Assembly: GCF_024204665.1 (NCBI RefSeq)
Contig: NZ_CP100355.1
Location: 1,469,451 to 1,533,450 of the forward strand
Reading direction: 5' to 3'
Source of the DNA: Natronosalvus rutilus
GTDB lineage: Archaea; Halobacteriota; Halobacteria; Halobacteriales; Natrialbaceae
DNA length: 64,000 nt
The notes below the pieces were generated by a model. That model worked only from the letters and a program-made list of their open reading frames with translations. It had not been told where the DNA came from and made no database searches. Numbering within the stretch: the first letter of the stretch is position 1; the number at the start of each line of letters is the position of its first letter. Below, in pieces: positions 35,482-44,288 of the stretch. The position numbers were made by a program, and so were the translations under genes.

Positions 35482-35581
35482 TCTCCTCGATTAAGGTTCG
35501 TGCAGTTCTCTTCGATCAGGATTCGTGAGGCTCTCCTCGATCAGGATTCGTACGGTTTCCGTCGATCAAGGTTCGTCCGCG
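35482..35581. repeat. Four 25-bp tandem repeats at a convergent gene end
   Basis: Units at 35482-35506, 35507-35531, 35532-35556 and 35557-35581 follow TCTCCTCGATCAGGATTCGT plus five variable bases. The last unit covers the stop codon and final codons of the recombinase gene. Since 25 is not a multiple of three, the array expanded outside the reading frame. Confidence 0.85.
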
Positions 35582-36702
35582 TTCGCGTCCGTTTCCCCGT
35601 CTGCACCGCCGCGCCCCAACTCGAGTCGATCCTCGATGACGGCGATCGACTGCTCCGACGACTGCTGGCGGAGGGCCGTCTCCACCGAAGCTTGCTCGCC
35701 TGGATAGGTTCGCTCGCCCAGCCCCGTCCGTGCTCCTCGCGGGGTCAGGTAATCCCCACCGACGTCGATCTCGGCGGCCGTACACAGTCGTTTCAGGATC
35801 GAACGCGCGCCCTCGGTGGTGATCGCCGGCGGCGCGATGGCGAACCGTCGCGAGAGTTCCGCGGACGTGTGCTTCTCACAGAGCGATTCGATCTCCTCGG
35901 TGTCGAACCCGCGTTCCTCGAGAACCGTCCGCACCCGCCGGGCGACCGAGGGGGCGTGACGGGTCGGGAACAGCGGCCACTCGTTCGAGGGCGGATCCTG
36001 GACGACGCGGTAGCGCCGAAGTGGCGTCCGCGCCGAGGCCGGGAGCGGCACGTCCTCGAGGCGCTGTGATCGCCCCAGGACGCGAATCGTTCCCGAGTAG
36101 AAGTCGACGTCGGCCCAGGTCGCCCCGGTGCGGCGGTCGTCCTCCGGGACCCGGAAGAGTTCGGCGCCGCGGACCCCCGAGTGAGCCAGCACGGCGACCA
36201 TCGCGTACTCGCGCAGTCGGGCGAGGCGTTCAGTTCTGGGGGCGTCCTCGGCCTCGAGCGATCGCTCGCGGACGAACGCCTCGAGCGCGTCGCGCTGCTC
36301 GCGGGTCCAGGATCGGTCGCTGGCGTCGGCGCCGTCGTCGACCGGGAGTGCTCCCTCGGCGGCGTCGGTCGCGGCGGGATTGGTCTCGAGGATGCCGCCG
36401 CGGACACACCAGGAGAGGAAGGCCCTGACGACGGCGAAGTAGGTGCCGGCCGTCGAGGCGGTGTAGTCGCCCCGGCGCGTTCTGTCGTCGAGTTCCTCGG
36501 CGTAGGCGCGCATGTGTTCGACGTCGAGGTCGAACAGCGAGGCGACGTCGTGTTCGCGCTCGAGCCACTCTGCCCACCGACGGAGGACGGACTCGGCGTT
36601 CGAGGCGTAGGTTCCGGCACCGGGTCCGTCCGGGTTGCCGACGGCCTTGCGCTGGAGGTAGGCGTCGACGGCGTCGGCGACGCGAACGCGGACCTCGCTC
36701 AC
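35566..36702 (-). CDS. Tyrosine-recombinase-like protein lacking catalytic residues
   Basis: This 378-residue protein has the layout of XerC/D-like integrases: a SAM-like core-binding domain (about 5-115; STAGTYFAVVRAFLSWCV) and a catalytic-type domain (about 135-360). Box I arginine R178 is present (HSGVRGAELFRV). In box II the usual HxxR is R322-GA-R325, so the histidine is lost. The next histidine position (LRH in relatives) reads LRQ near 344-346. No tyrosine occurs after residue 333, so the nucleophile is missing. It is unlikely to cut DNA alone; a DNA-binding role is possible. No attachment site was found. Confidence 0.78.
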   Translation of the reverse strand: MSEVRVRVADAVDAYLQRKAVGNPDGPGAGTYASNAESVLRRWAEWLEREHDVASLFDLDVEHMRAYAEELDDRTRRGDYTASTAGTYFAVVRAFLSWCVRGGILETNPAATDAAEGALPVDDGADASDRSWTREQRDALEAFVRERSLEAEDAPRTERLARLREYAMVAVLAHSGVRGAELFRVPEDDRRTGATWADVDFYSGTIRVLGRSQRLEDVPLPASARTPLRRYRVVQDPPSNEWPLFPTRHAPSVARRVRTVLEERGFDTEEIESLCEKHTSAELSRRFAIAPPAITTEGARSILKRLCTAAEIDVGGDYLTPRGARTGLGERTYPGEQASVETALRQQSSEQSIAVIEDRLELGRGGADGETDANADEP

Positions 36703-36774
36703 GTGGCGCTCACCTCACGTCCGTCGGGTTCCACACGCCTCTCGCTCCGGGTGCGACGTCGAGTACTCGAGAAA

Positions 36775-36816
36775 CGGGACCGAGACCGGGTCCGGGACCG
36801 GGACCGTAACCGGAAC
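36775..36816. repeat. Seven 6-bp tandem repeats
   Basis: Units of the form CGGGAC (variants CGAGAC, CGGGTC, CGTAAC, CGGAAC) run without a break. The array lies in the 266-bp gap between the MATE stop codon and the recombinase start. Confidence 0.8.
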
Positions 36817-36968
36817 GGGGAAACAGAGGGCCCGACGGTCGACGCGGCCTCCACGAGGCACCTGCCTGCCGAGCGGGACTCGACGGTCATTCTCGTCGCT
36901 TCCTACTCGAGCCTCGTACATCTGCGTTTCGGTCTTCAGAAACGGAAAGAAAGTTACCGTTGCGACCG

Positions 36969-38501
36969 TCAGTCGTCCGCCGTCGGCGTCTCCGGGCGGT
37001 ACGACCGGCTGATCTGTTTCCACTTCCCCGTCGAGAATCGGTAGTAGTTGACCGCTGCGGGGACGGCCGTCTCGGCGACGAACGCGAGGTACAGCCCCAT
37101 CAGCCCGATCGCGGGTATCGAGACGCCGGGAACCGCGACCGTGGCGTCGACGAGGGGGACGGCGGCCTCGAGCGGCGGGAGATCGAGCCCGTTCGCGCCG
37201 AGGTATGCGAGCGGAATTGCGAAGCCGAACATCCCGAGGAACTGGCTGTAGAACGGCCAGCGGGTGTCGCCGCTGGCGTTAAGCGGACCGGAGGCGCCAC
37301 CGGACACGCCGCGAAGCACGACGGCGACGCAGGCGGCGTGAACGAGCGAAACGGCGATCGGAATCGCGGGGTCCGTTGGATCGTTGCTGAACAGCAACGT
37401 GATCTGCTCGGCAAAGACGAAGACCAGGAACGCAGAGACCGCGTAGACGGCGACGGCGAAGCGGATGATCTCGCGGCCGTACTGCTCGGCGGTTCCCTCG
37501 TCGCCGGTGCCAAGTACCTGCCCGACCAGACTCGAGGAGGCCAGCCCGAAGCCCCACCCGGGGGTGTTCATGACGCCCCAGATGCGCCGGGCGATGACGT
37601 AAGCGGCGACGGTGTCCTCGCCGAAGACGTCGACGATGGCGAGCATGGGGAACTCGGCGAGGGTCCAGACGAGGTTGGTCCCGAACACGGGGAGACCGAT
37701 TGTGACCAGATCACGCAGCGTCGGGGCATCCACGTAGCTCCCAACGGGATCGACGTGGACGGGGAACTCCCTCGCCCCGGGCAGCCGACCGGCGGTCAGG
37801 CCGACCGCGAAGACCGCGGTGACGGCGACGTTCGAGAGGACGGTCCCGAGGGCGGCGCCGACGACGCCTAGGTCGAGCCCGAAGATCAGGACCGCGTTGA
37901 TCCCGATGTTGGCGACGGCGCCGCCAGCCCGGACGACCATCGGGGTCCAGGCGTCGTCCATGCCGACGAACACGCGGCTCCCGATGAGGTTGAGTCCCGC
38001 GAAGGGGATACCGAGGGCGACGACCTGGAGGTAGTCGGATCCGTACCGAATCGCGTCCGGGTTATCCGTGATCAGTCCGATGAAGGACTCGGCGGACAGC
38101 CAGAAGGTGGCCGTGATCGGGAGTGAGACGACGACCACGAGGAAGACGCTCGAGCGAACGGCCTGTCCGAGCTGGTCGTAGGCCTCGGCGCCGTAGCGCT
38201 GGGAGACGAGCGCGATGGTGCCACCGGCGACGCCACCGCCGACCGAGAACGCGAGCCCCCAGAACGGGCCGGCGAACCCCACACCGGCGATGGCCGACGA
38301 GCCGATGGCGATGCCGACCATCGCGACGTCGACGGCGCTCTTCGACATGCGAGCGATGCCGGTGACGATGCGCGGCCACGCGAGGTCGGTGGTCCGCCGG
38401 GCCCGTTCGCGCTCGATCAGGCCCGCTCGAGCGAGGGCGAAGCCGATCCAGAGAATCAGCAATCGAAACGGGTTCGGGACGCGACGGACCACCGGAATCA
38501 C
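36969..38501 (-). CDS. MATE family multidrug/cation antiporter
   Basis: The 510-residue protein has about twelve membrane spans in two related halves. Family landmarks are KSAVDVAMVGIAIGSSAIAGVGFAGPF in the first span pair, GLNLIGSRVFVGMDDAWTPM, and in the second half WTLAEFPMLAIVDVFGEDTVAAYVIARRIWG. It should export organic cations or drugs in exchange for Na+ or H+. The GTG start at 38501 lies about 20 bases after TTTTAAG on the minus strand, so the message is probably leaderless. Confidence 0.9.
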   Translation of the reverse strand: MIPVVRRVPNPFRLLILWIGFALARAGLIERERARRTTDLAWPRIVTGIARMSKSAVDVAMVGIAIGSSAIAGVGFAGPFWGLAFSVGGGVAGGTIALVSQRYGAEAYDQLGQAVRSSVFLVVVVSLPITATFWLSAESFIGLITDNPDAIRYGSDYLQVVALGIPFAGLNLIGSRVFVGMDDAWTPMVVRAGGAVANIGINAVLIFGLDLGVVGAALGTVLSNVAVTAVFAVGLTAGRLPGAREFPVHVDPVGSYVDAPTLRDLVTIGLPVFGTNLVWTLAEFPMLAIVDVFGEDTVAAYVIARRIWGVMNTPGWGFGLASSSLVGQVLGTGDEGTAEQYGREIIRFAVAVYAVSAFLVFVFAEQITLLFSNDPTDPAIPIAVSLVHAACVAVVLRGVSGGASGPLNASGDTRWPFYSQFLGMFGFAIPLAYLGANGLDLPPLEAAVPLVDATVAVPGVSIPAIGLMGLYLAFVAETAVPAAVNYYRFSTGKWKQISRSYRPETPTADD

Positions 38502-38660
38502 GCGAGCCTAGAAGCCTCCGCTTAAAAGCACTTCCCGACGCGGCATGGTCGACCGGTTTCGAATCGAAACCATATCCCACGGGTGGGGTTCGCACGCCCT
38601 CTCCTCGTTCGCGACCCTGGTCCCCAACTTATCGTTCTTCTCGGCCGTCACGTTCGCCCG

Positions 38661-38966
38661 TCAGCTCCCGGAGCCAGCGCTTCCGCTCGTCTCGAGTCGC
38701 CGCTCGTACTTTTCGAGCGATTCCTCGAGAGCTGCTCCGGCGTCGACGTCGACTTCGGTACAGAGTGCGAGCAGGGCGAAGAGCGCGTCACCGAGTTCGT
38801 CTCGAGCGATGGCAGCAGCGTCGGGGTCAGCTCCGTAGGCCGTTGACTCGGTGAGTTCTTTCGCCACCTCACCGACCTCTGAACTGAGGTCGAGGGCGCG
38901 ATAGGCCGGATCCGTCTCGAGGTCGTGTCGCTCGAGAAACGCAGCGACGTCATTTTGGGTATCCAT
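38661..38966 (-). CDS. MazG-like nucleotide pyrophosphohydrolase
   Basis: From the ATG at 38966 (MDTQNDVAAFLERHDLE) the protein has 101 residues; the longer frame upstream lacks homology. The MazG pattern is seen as LSSEVGEVAKELTES (ExxE) and ARDELGDALFALLALCTEVDVD (ExxD), which bind Mg2+. These enzymes clean up non-canonical or excess NTPs. The short single-domain form is common in haloarchaea. It stands alone. Confidence 0.88.
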   Translation of the reverse strand: MDTQNDVAAFLERHDLETDPAYRALDLSSEVGEVAKELTESTAYGADPDAAAIARDELGDALFALLALCTEVDVDAGAALEESLEKYERRLETSGSAGSGS

Positions 38967-39123
38967 GACTGGAACGTGAGTCGATTGATCGAAAATAGCG
39001 TCGGTTTCGTGACTACTCGAGCGAGTTGCTCGTTTTACCACTCGGTCAGTCACTCGAGCGGACACACGTTCACGGGTCTGGTGATGTTCGACTGAAAAAT
39101 AGCGACTCGACGTCCGGTCGTGC

Positions 39124-40854
39124 CTAGACCAGTCCGACGACGCCGATCGGAATACGGGAGTCCGTATCCGTGTCGTCGGTTTCGTTGTCGTCGGTCTCGT
39201 TGTCGTCGTAGTCGTCGGTCTCGTCAGTGTCGTTGTCGTCAGCGTCGGTTTCGTTATCGTCCGCGTCGTCCTCGTCGGTCTCGGTGTCGTCCATCTCGTC
39301 TTCCTCGATCAGCTCGATGAAGGCTACTTCACCGAACTCGTCGGTGAGGACCATGTGGACGTACTCGCCAGCTTCGACACCGGTGGTGTCGACCTCGAAC
39401 TCGACGGTGTCACTCGAGTCCGCGTCGAGCGTCACCGATTGTGACTCGACGAGGTTGCCCTGGAGCCTGAACTCGACGTCCTGGGTGGCTTCCTCGTCGT
39501 TGGGGTTGGTGACGGTCGCGTTGACCGTGATGGTGTCACCGACGGTCGCGTTCTCCGGTGCCTCGAGGTTTTCGACGGTGAACGATTCCATGTCGCCGTC
39601 ACCGACGTCTGTCTCGTTGTCGTCCATGTCATCGCCATCTCCGACACCAGCGTCGGTTTCGTTGTCGTCACCGACGTCAGTCTCGTTGTCGTCCATGTCG
39701 TCATCGTCACCGACATCTGTTTCGTTGTCGTCGAGGCCATCGTCAGCCTCGTCGTCGGTTTCGTTGTCGTCGAGACCGTCGTCAGTCTCGTTGTCGTCCA
39801 TGTCGTCATCGTCACCGACGTCTGTCTCGTCGTCGGTCTCGTTATCGTCCATGTCGTCATCGTCACCGACGTCTGTCTCGTCGTCGAGACCGTCGTCAGT
39901 CTCGTTGTCGTCGACGCCGTCCATCTCGTCTTCACCGTCGACGACGGTCACGTTCTCTTCGTCTCCCAGCATCTCCTCGAGGCGATCGAGCGCCTCCTCG
40001 TCATCGAGGACGAGGATGTAGACATTCTCGATCGTGACCTCTTCGATCGTAACCTCGGAGAAGTTCGCGTTGACGATCGTCACACCGTCTTCGACGGCGT
40101 CAGCGTCGGGCTCCATAACGGGAGCGTCGTCGCTGTCGTTGGCCGGTTCTTCGTCAGCATCGTCGGCCGGTGGTTCGGCTTCGGCGTCGTCGCCGTCATC
40201 CTCCTCCTCGACGGGGCACTCAGACGGCTTCTCGTCTTCGGCGTCGTCGGTCTCGTTGTCCGCTTCCGAGTCATCGACGTCGTCGGTCTCGTTAGCCGGC
40301 TCTTCCGCCGACTCGAGGGTCACCGCAGCCTCGTCGGTCACCGGCTCACCGTCTTCGGTGAGGTAGGGACCGTCGTCTTCGCCCTCGGTCTCGACGAAGT
40401 CGTAGGTCTCGTTGTCGTTCGTATCGAGGTGGGGCATCGCGATCAGCGTCTCACTCTCCTCGAGCGAGGTGTCGAGTTGGACCTCGACGTCTTCGTGCGT
40501 GCCCGCCTCGAGGTACTCGGAGGTTCCGAGGACGCTCTCGATGACGTTGCCGACGAGCAGCGAGCTATCGTGGATCGTCACGAAGCCACCCTCCTCCATC
40601 GTCACCTCGTCGACGACGACGGAGGTTCCGTCGGTAGTCTGGTCGCTGAACGTCACGCTCGCGGACGGTTGTGTGGTCTCGTTGTCCGCCTCGCTAGTGT
40701 CGTTCTCTGTATCGTTCTCTGTGTCGTTCGTCTCGTCGTCCTGTATTGCCAGGCTCGTCCCCGATGATGCGGATGCCGCCCCCACCAGGGCAACACCACT
40801 CGTCAGCATCATGAGGGCGACGAGTACGACGACTACGTGTTTTCGTGTGCTCAT
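39124..40854 (-). CDS. Secreted DUF7282/CARDB-type protein with Asp-rich, sequon-dense repeats
   Basis: From the ATG at 40854 (MSTRKHVVVVLVALMMLTSGVAL) the protein has 576 residues with a signal peptide ending near 28. Residues about 60-180 match the haloarchaeal DUF7282 domain (SVVVDEVTMEEGGFVTIHDSSLLVG). A middle of about 200 residues is almost only Asp, Glu, Asn, Thr and Gly. A CARDB-like beta domain follows (ENLEAPENATVGDTITVNATVTN). I count 24 N-x-S/T sequons, mostly NET and NDT, so heavy N-glycosylation is expected. It ends IPIGVVGLV with no full membrane anchor or arginine, unlike normal PGF-CTERM proteins. Confidence 0.8.
   Translation of the reverse strand: MSTRKHVVVVLVALMMLTSGVALVGAASASSGTSLAIQDDETNDTENDTENDTSEADNETTQPSASVTFSDQTTDGTSVVVDEVTMEEGGFVTIHDSSLLVGNVIESVLGTSEYLEAGTHEDVEVQLDTSLEESETLIAMPHLDTNDNETYDFVETEGEDDGPYLTEDGEPVTDEAAVTLESAEEPANETDDVDDSEADNETDDAEDEKPSECPVEEEDDGDDAEAEPPADDADEEPANDSDDAPVMEPDADAVEDGVTIVNANFSEVTIEEVTIENVYILVLDDEEALDRLEEMLGDEENVTVVDGEDEMDGVDDNETDDGLDDETDVGDDDDMDDNETDDETDVGDDDDMDDNETDDGLDDNETDDEADDGLDDNETDVGDDDDMDDNETDVGDDNETDAGVGDGDDMDDNETDVGDGDMESFTVENLEAPENATVGDTITVNATVTNPNDEEATQDVEFRLQGNLVESQSVTLDADSSDTVEFEVDTTGVEAGEYVHMVLTDEFGEVAFIELIEEDEMDDTETDEDDADDNETDADDNDTDETDDYDDNETDDNETDDTDTDSRIPIGVVGLV
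39580..39935. repeat. Degenerate tandem DNA repeats coding for NETDxGDDDDMDD units
   Basis: Blocks of 39-48 bases such as GTCATCGTCACCGACGTCTG recur several times inside the reading frame and keep it, giving repeated Asn-Glu-Thr sequons in an Asp background. Copy number probably varies between strains. Confidence 0.7.
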
Positions 40855-41042
40855 GTCATCTCGTGCCGTAAAGGCGTTCGAAACTTGACGAAGGCGGGCA
40901 TAAACCGGCCCAACGCTTTCGAGGGGAAACGACAAACTGCTCCTTACCGACGTCGTTCCAACCGGCGCCCGCGGCAGAAATGAGGCATTTCGTTGGGGGT
41001 TGCGTCGGACACCGCGTCGTGTACTCGATACCTACTCGATAC

Positions 41043-41558
41043 CTACTGGGGATCGCGCGGCGGCTCGCTCGAGCGGGTCGCTGTGGGCTCGTTCCCCCGA
41101 ATACACACGAGGTTCTCGCGACCGATCCGCAACTTCGTGATTTCGCCCTCGTCCTCGAGGTCGGCCAGCAGGCGACTCACCTTCGCCTTCGACCAGTCGA
41201 CGGAGTCGACGATCGCCGACTGCTTCATCCGCCCGCCGTTTCGCTGGATCAGCGAGCACACCCGCTCGCGGTCGGTGAGCATTGACTCACCCTCGGTCGA
41301 ATCTCTCGAGTCCGCCTCGGCCCCGGCCTCGAGTCGCTTCCGGAGAACCAGGCCACCGCCCAGAAACGCCAGCGCCAGGATGCCGACGATCGCGGCCAGG
41401 TGGGACTCCTCGCCGCCCTGAGTCTGGGCCTGGAGGTGTGTCTGGAGCGCGAACACCTGTGCACGTATCTCGACACCGATACCGGTGACCGACCACTCGA
41501 GGGTCGACCACTCGGCCGGGGCGAATATGACCGGGTTGTAGATGGTGGCTGAATTCAT
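41043..41558 (-). CDS. Membrane-anchored winged-helix regulator
   Basis: I start at the ATG at 41558 (MNSATIYNPVIF), giving 171 residues. An outer, Gln-rich section (about 20-52) precedes one membrane span (about 53-74; LAAIVGILALAFLGGGLVL). A winged helix follows at about 92-152, with ERVCSLIQRNGGRMKQSAIVDSVDWSKAKVSRLLADLEDEGEI. This one-span sensor-regulator form is common in haloarchaea. The signal and target genes are unknown. It lies upstream of the sequon-rich secreted protein gene on the same strand, 188 bp away. Confidence 0.78.
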   Translation of the reverse strand: MNSATIYNPVIFAPAEWSTLEWSVTGIGVEIRAQVFALQTHLQAQTQGGEESHLAAIVGILALAFLGGGLVLRKRLEAGAEADSRDSTEGESMLTDRERVCSLIQRNGGRMKQSAIVDSVDWSKAKVSRLLADLEDEGEITKLRIGRENLVCIRGNEPTATRSSEPPRDPQ

Positions 41559-41785
41559 GCGACGAGTGTTAACCGGTTGAGACTGGTCGAAACGCCGTTC
41601 TGTGGGGGGTCTGTCAGCAATCATCGACACGTGGCGCTAAAGTAGTTTTTATAAGAGTACAAGTGATATTGTATTCGGCGACACTCAGGCGACTCGAGAG
41701 ATCGCCTCGGGACCGCGTCCGGCACGGGGAGAGCCGGCGTGTGCCGTTCATCGAGGATTCAACAATTCGACCCGACGGGCTCGGC

Positions 41786-42145
41786 TCAGACGCCCGGGAC
41801 CCCTGCCGCGTCGAACGTCGTCACGCCGAGGAACGCGAGGATGTAGAGCACGATGAGCACGCTCAGCCAGGCCACGAGCGTGATCGCCGCCGCCTGAATC
41901 CAGCCGCCTGGATAGCGGGCGTTGATCACCGTAAGGTACGCGATGAGGACGATCGCTGGGCCCAGGAGGGGAATCCAGCCGAGGAAGAACCCGACGACGC
42001 CCCAGACGATCGCCCCGATGAGGGCCGTGACCAGGGCGTAGGTGTAATCCTCCGTGTCGACGATGACTCTGGCCCCGACGTAGATTCCGAGGGCTCCGAT
42101 GAGCAAGCTCACGGCGAACACGATGATGCTGTCGATTGTAGCCAT
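41786..42145 (-). CDS. Four-span hypothetical membrane protein
   Basis: The 119 residues form four membrane helices: IIVFAVSLLIGALGIYVGARVI, YALVTALIGAIVWGVVGFFL, LLGPAIVLIAYLTVINARY and AAAITLVAWLSVLIVLYILAFLGV. I do not recognise a function; similar small proteins are conserved in haloarchaea. Good codon use and a clean ATG support it. It is monocistronic. Confidence 0.78.
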   Translation of the reverse strand: MATIDSIIVFAVSLLIGALGIYVGARVIVDTEDYTYALVTALIGAIVWGVVGFFLGWIPLLGPAIVLIAYLTVINARYPGGWIQAAAITLVAWLSVLIVLYILAFLGVTTFDAAGVPGV

Positions 42146-42339
42146 ACCCAGGGAGTAGGGCCGCTCCCTCGTTAGTTATCGGCGCCCTACACGCACGCGA
42201 GAGTGACTCCCACGAAGCCGTGGCTGTCTCGAGTCTCTCACGTGGGAGCTTCGTCGGATTCTCGTCGCCGTACGTTGCAGCTTCCGTGACGATTACGGGG
42301 TTTGAAAGCGAAATCTGGCCCGGCTCGTGAGTGAGTTCG

Positions 42340-42418
42340 TCCTACGCATCCTACGCGTCCTGTCCACACTTCCTGTCCTGCGCGCACTTCGCGTTCTGCA
42401 CATCCTACGCATCCTGCC
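42340..42418. repeat. Short 9-bp tandem repeats around the epimerase stop codon
   Basis: TCCTACGCA, TCCTACGCG and TCCTGTCCA follow each other at 42340-42366. The block ATCCTACGCATCCTGCC recurs at 42402-42418, where it contains the epimerase stop codon. Confidence 0.6.
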
Positions 42419-43415
42419 GGCTGCCAGCCGTCCCCCGCTCGCCGCCGACCTCGTTCGTCGGTCGACCCGCTGCCCGTTGCGCCCCTCGAGAGTCCGTCCC
42501 CGCTTCGACGAGCCGCTCGAGCCCTGACTCGAGGTCGATGCGTGCCGTGAAGTCGAGTTCGTCGCTCGCTCGAGCTACGGACGCGACGCTGTGGCGGACG
42601 TCGCCCGGCCGGGGCTCGACGTGGACGATGTCCGAGTCCGAATCAGTGACGTCTCGAATCGTCTCGGCGAGCGTCCGTATCGACGTCCGCGTACCCGTTC
42701 CGACGTTGTACGCCCGTCCGACCGCGTCGGTCGTCGCCGCCAGGAGGTTCGCCTGGATGACGTCCGAGACGTGGACGAAGTCGCGCGTCTGCTCGCCGTC
42801 GCCCTCGATGGTGATCGGCTCGCCGGCGCGAGCCTGCTCGAGGAACGTCGCGATCACGCCGCTGTAGGGGCCCTGTTGGCGGGGGCCGTAGGCGTTGAAG
42901 TATCGCAGGGCGACGGTCTCGAGCCCATATAACTGATTGTACGCGTGTGCGTAGTGATCGAGGGAGAGTTTCTGGATCCCGTATGGCGAGGTCGGACGCA
43001 GGGAGTCCGTCTCTGCGACCGGGACGCTCTCGGGGTGGCCGTAGATCGCCGCGCTCGAGGCCAGCACGACCCGGGCGTCCTCGAGGCGCGCCTGCTCGAG
43101 CACGCCCAGGGTCCCCTCGAGATTGACGTCGTTCGTGTGCCGCGGATCGTCGACGCTCTCGGTGACGCTGACGATGGCGCCCTCGTGAAAGATGACGTCG
43201 ACGCCTCGGGCCGCACGCTGGAGGGCGATCGGGTCGCGAAGGTCGCCCTCGATCACGGTCGCGTCGTCGTGGACGTGCTCGCGAGTCCCGTTGACGAAGT
43301 TGTCGAGGACGCGAACCTCTGCGTGGGGGGCCAGCGCGTCGACGAGGTGGCTGCCGATGAAGCCGGCGCCACCGGTGACGAGGACGCGACGATCGGCGAG
43401 TGGGTGATGCTCCAT
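42405..43415 (-). CDS. NAD-dependent sugar-nucleotide epimerase/dehydratase (GalE-like)
   Basis: The 336-residue extended SDR protein has the NAD motif VLVTGGAGFIGSHLVDAL (about 11-28) and the catalytic Y/K pair in SPYGIQKLSLDHYAHAY. LRYFNAYGPRQQGPYSGVIATFLEQA and EGDGEQTRDFVHVSDVI complete the UDP-sugar epimerase pattern. It likely converts UDP-glucose or UDP-GlcNAc to the galacto form for surface glycans. It is not next to the other sugar genes. No ATAACAAAG element lies upstream. The C-terminal 30 residues are charged and probably disordered. Confidence 0.87.
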   Translation of the reverse strand: MEHHPLADRRVLVTGGAGFIGSHLVDALAPHAEVRVLDNFVNGTREHVHDDATVIEGDLRDPIALQRAARGVDVIFHEGAIVSVTESVDDPRHTNDVNLEGTLGVLEQARLEDARVVLASSAAIYGHPESVPVAETDSLRPTSPYGIQKLSLDHYAHAYNQLYGLETVALRYFNAYGPRQQGPYSGVIATFLEQARAGEPITIEGDGEQTRDFVHVSDVIQANLLAATTDAVGRAYNVGTGTRTSIRTLAETIRDVTDSDSDIVHVEPRPGDVRHSVASVARASDELDFTARIDLESGLERLVEAGTDSRGAQRAAGRPTNEVGGERGTAGSRQDA

Positions 43416-43492
43416 CGCCGGGAGCCACCAGTCGCCCGCGGTTTAGTATAGGGGACGTACCCCGTCGTATTCGATTCCTACGGGTGGCGGGG

Positions 43493-43546
43493 TGCTCGAG
43501 TCGTTCGCGTCGTCCGAGTCGTTCGCGTTGCTCGAGTTAGTTCGTC
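43493..43546. repeat. Three 18-bp tandem repeats
   Basis: TGCTCGAGTCGTTCGCGT (43493-43510), CGTCCGAGTCGTTCGCGT and TGCTCGAGTTAGTTCGTC follow one another in the gap after the RdgB stop codon, before the epimerase start. Confidence 0.75.
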
Positions 43547-43584
43547 CCTTGGGCCAGTTCGTCACTCGAGCGGGTTCCGAGGGG

Positions 43585-44178
43585 CTACTGATCCGCGTAC
43601 CAGTCGGTGAACGCCGCCAGCGCACGTCCGCGGTGGGAGATGGCGTTCTTCTCTGCGGCCGTCATCTCCGCGAACGTCTGCCCGTTGTACTCGAAGATCG
43701 GATCGTAGCCAAAGCCTGCCTCTCCCCGCGGGGCGACGATGGTCCCCGCGACGGAGCCCTCGAAGGTCTCGACGCCCTCGGCATCGGCGTAGGCCATGAC
43801 CGTGCGGAAGTGTGCGCGACGATTGGATTCGTCCTCGGCCTCGAGTAGTCGCCAGACGCGTTCGACGCCGACGGTCGTCTCGACGTAGGCCGAGTACGGC
43901 CCCGGAAAACCGCCGAGGGCGTCGACGAACAGGCCGGTGTCGTCGACCAGGACGCCATCGACGTCGCTCCCGTTGACATCGCTCCCGTCGTTGGCCTCCT
44001 CGGCCGTCATCGCGTCGTAGGTCTCTCGAGCGCCCGTCGCAGCAATCTCGCCCAGGTCGTCGCTCTGGATCTCGGTGTAGTCGTACTCGACCTGCTCGAG
44101 GGCCGCCTGCCCGTCGAGGTACTCGCGAGCCTCCTCGAGTTTGCCTGCGTTGCCGGTGGCGAAATACAGGGTGTCCAT
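43585..44178 (-). CDS. rdgB: XTP/dITP diphosphatase (RdgB/HAM1 family)
   Basis: The 197-residue enzyme starts LYFATGNAGKLEEAREYL, the family's substrate-binding loop. It continues with LVDDTGLFVDALGGFPGPYSAYV, where the Asp residues bind Mg2+, and AGFGYDPIFEYNGQTFAEMTAAEKNAISHRG. It hydrolyses ITP, XTP and their deoxy forms to monophosphates, keeping deaminated purines out of DNA. A Ser/Asp/Asn-rich insert (about 62-76) before the VDDTG motif is unusual. Single gene with an ATG start. Confidence 0.92.
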   Translation of the reverse strand: MDTLYFATGNAGKLEEAREYLDGQAALEQVEYDYTEIQSDDLGEIAATGARETYDAMTAEEANDGSDVNGSDVDGVLVDDTGLFVDALGGFPGPYSAYVETTVGVERVWRLLEAEDESNRRAHFRTVMAYADAEGVETFEGSVAGTIVAPRGEAGFGYDPIFEYNGQTFAEMTAAEKNAISHRGRALAAFTDWYADQ

Positions 44179-44288
44179 ACGCGTGGGCGCGCACGGGAGC
44201 GGGAAAGCGCCGTCGATTTCCCCTCTTCTCTCCCTCGCTGGTCGCCGCCTCCGCTAGCCTTTTCCTCCCGGCGGCCGAGTTTCTGGGC

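Noticed and set aside
35482-35581. 25-bp repeats considered as a CRISPR array or integrase attachment site
   Set aside because: The units are contiguous with no spacers, and neither a tRNA nor a second att copy is present.
39590-39935. Repeat block considered as a CRISPR array
   Set aside because: Repeats are in-frame coding repeats without unique spacers of constant length, and no cas gene is nearby.
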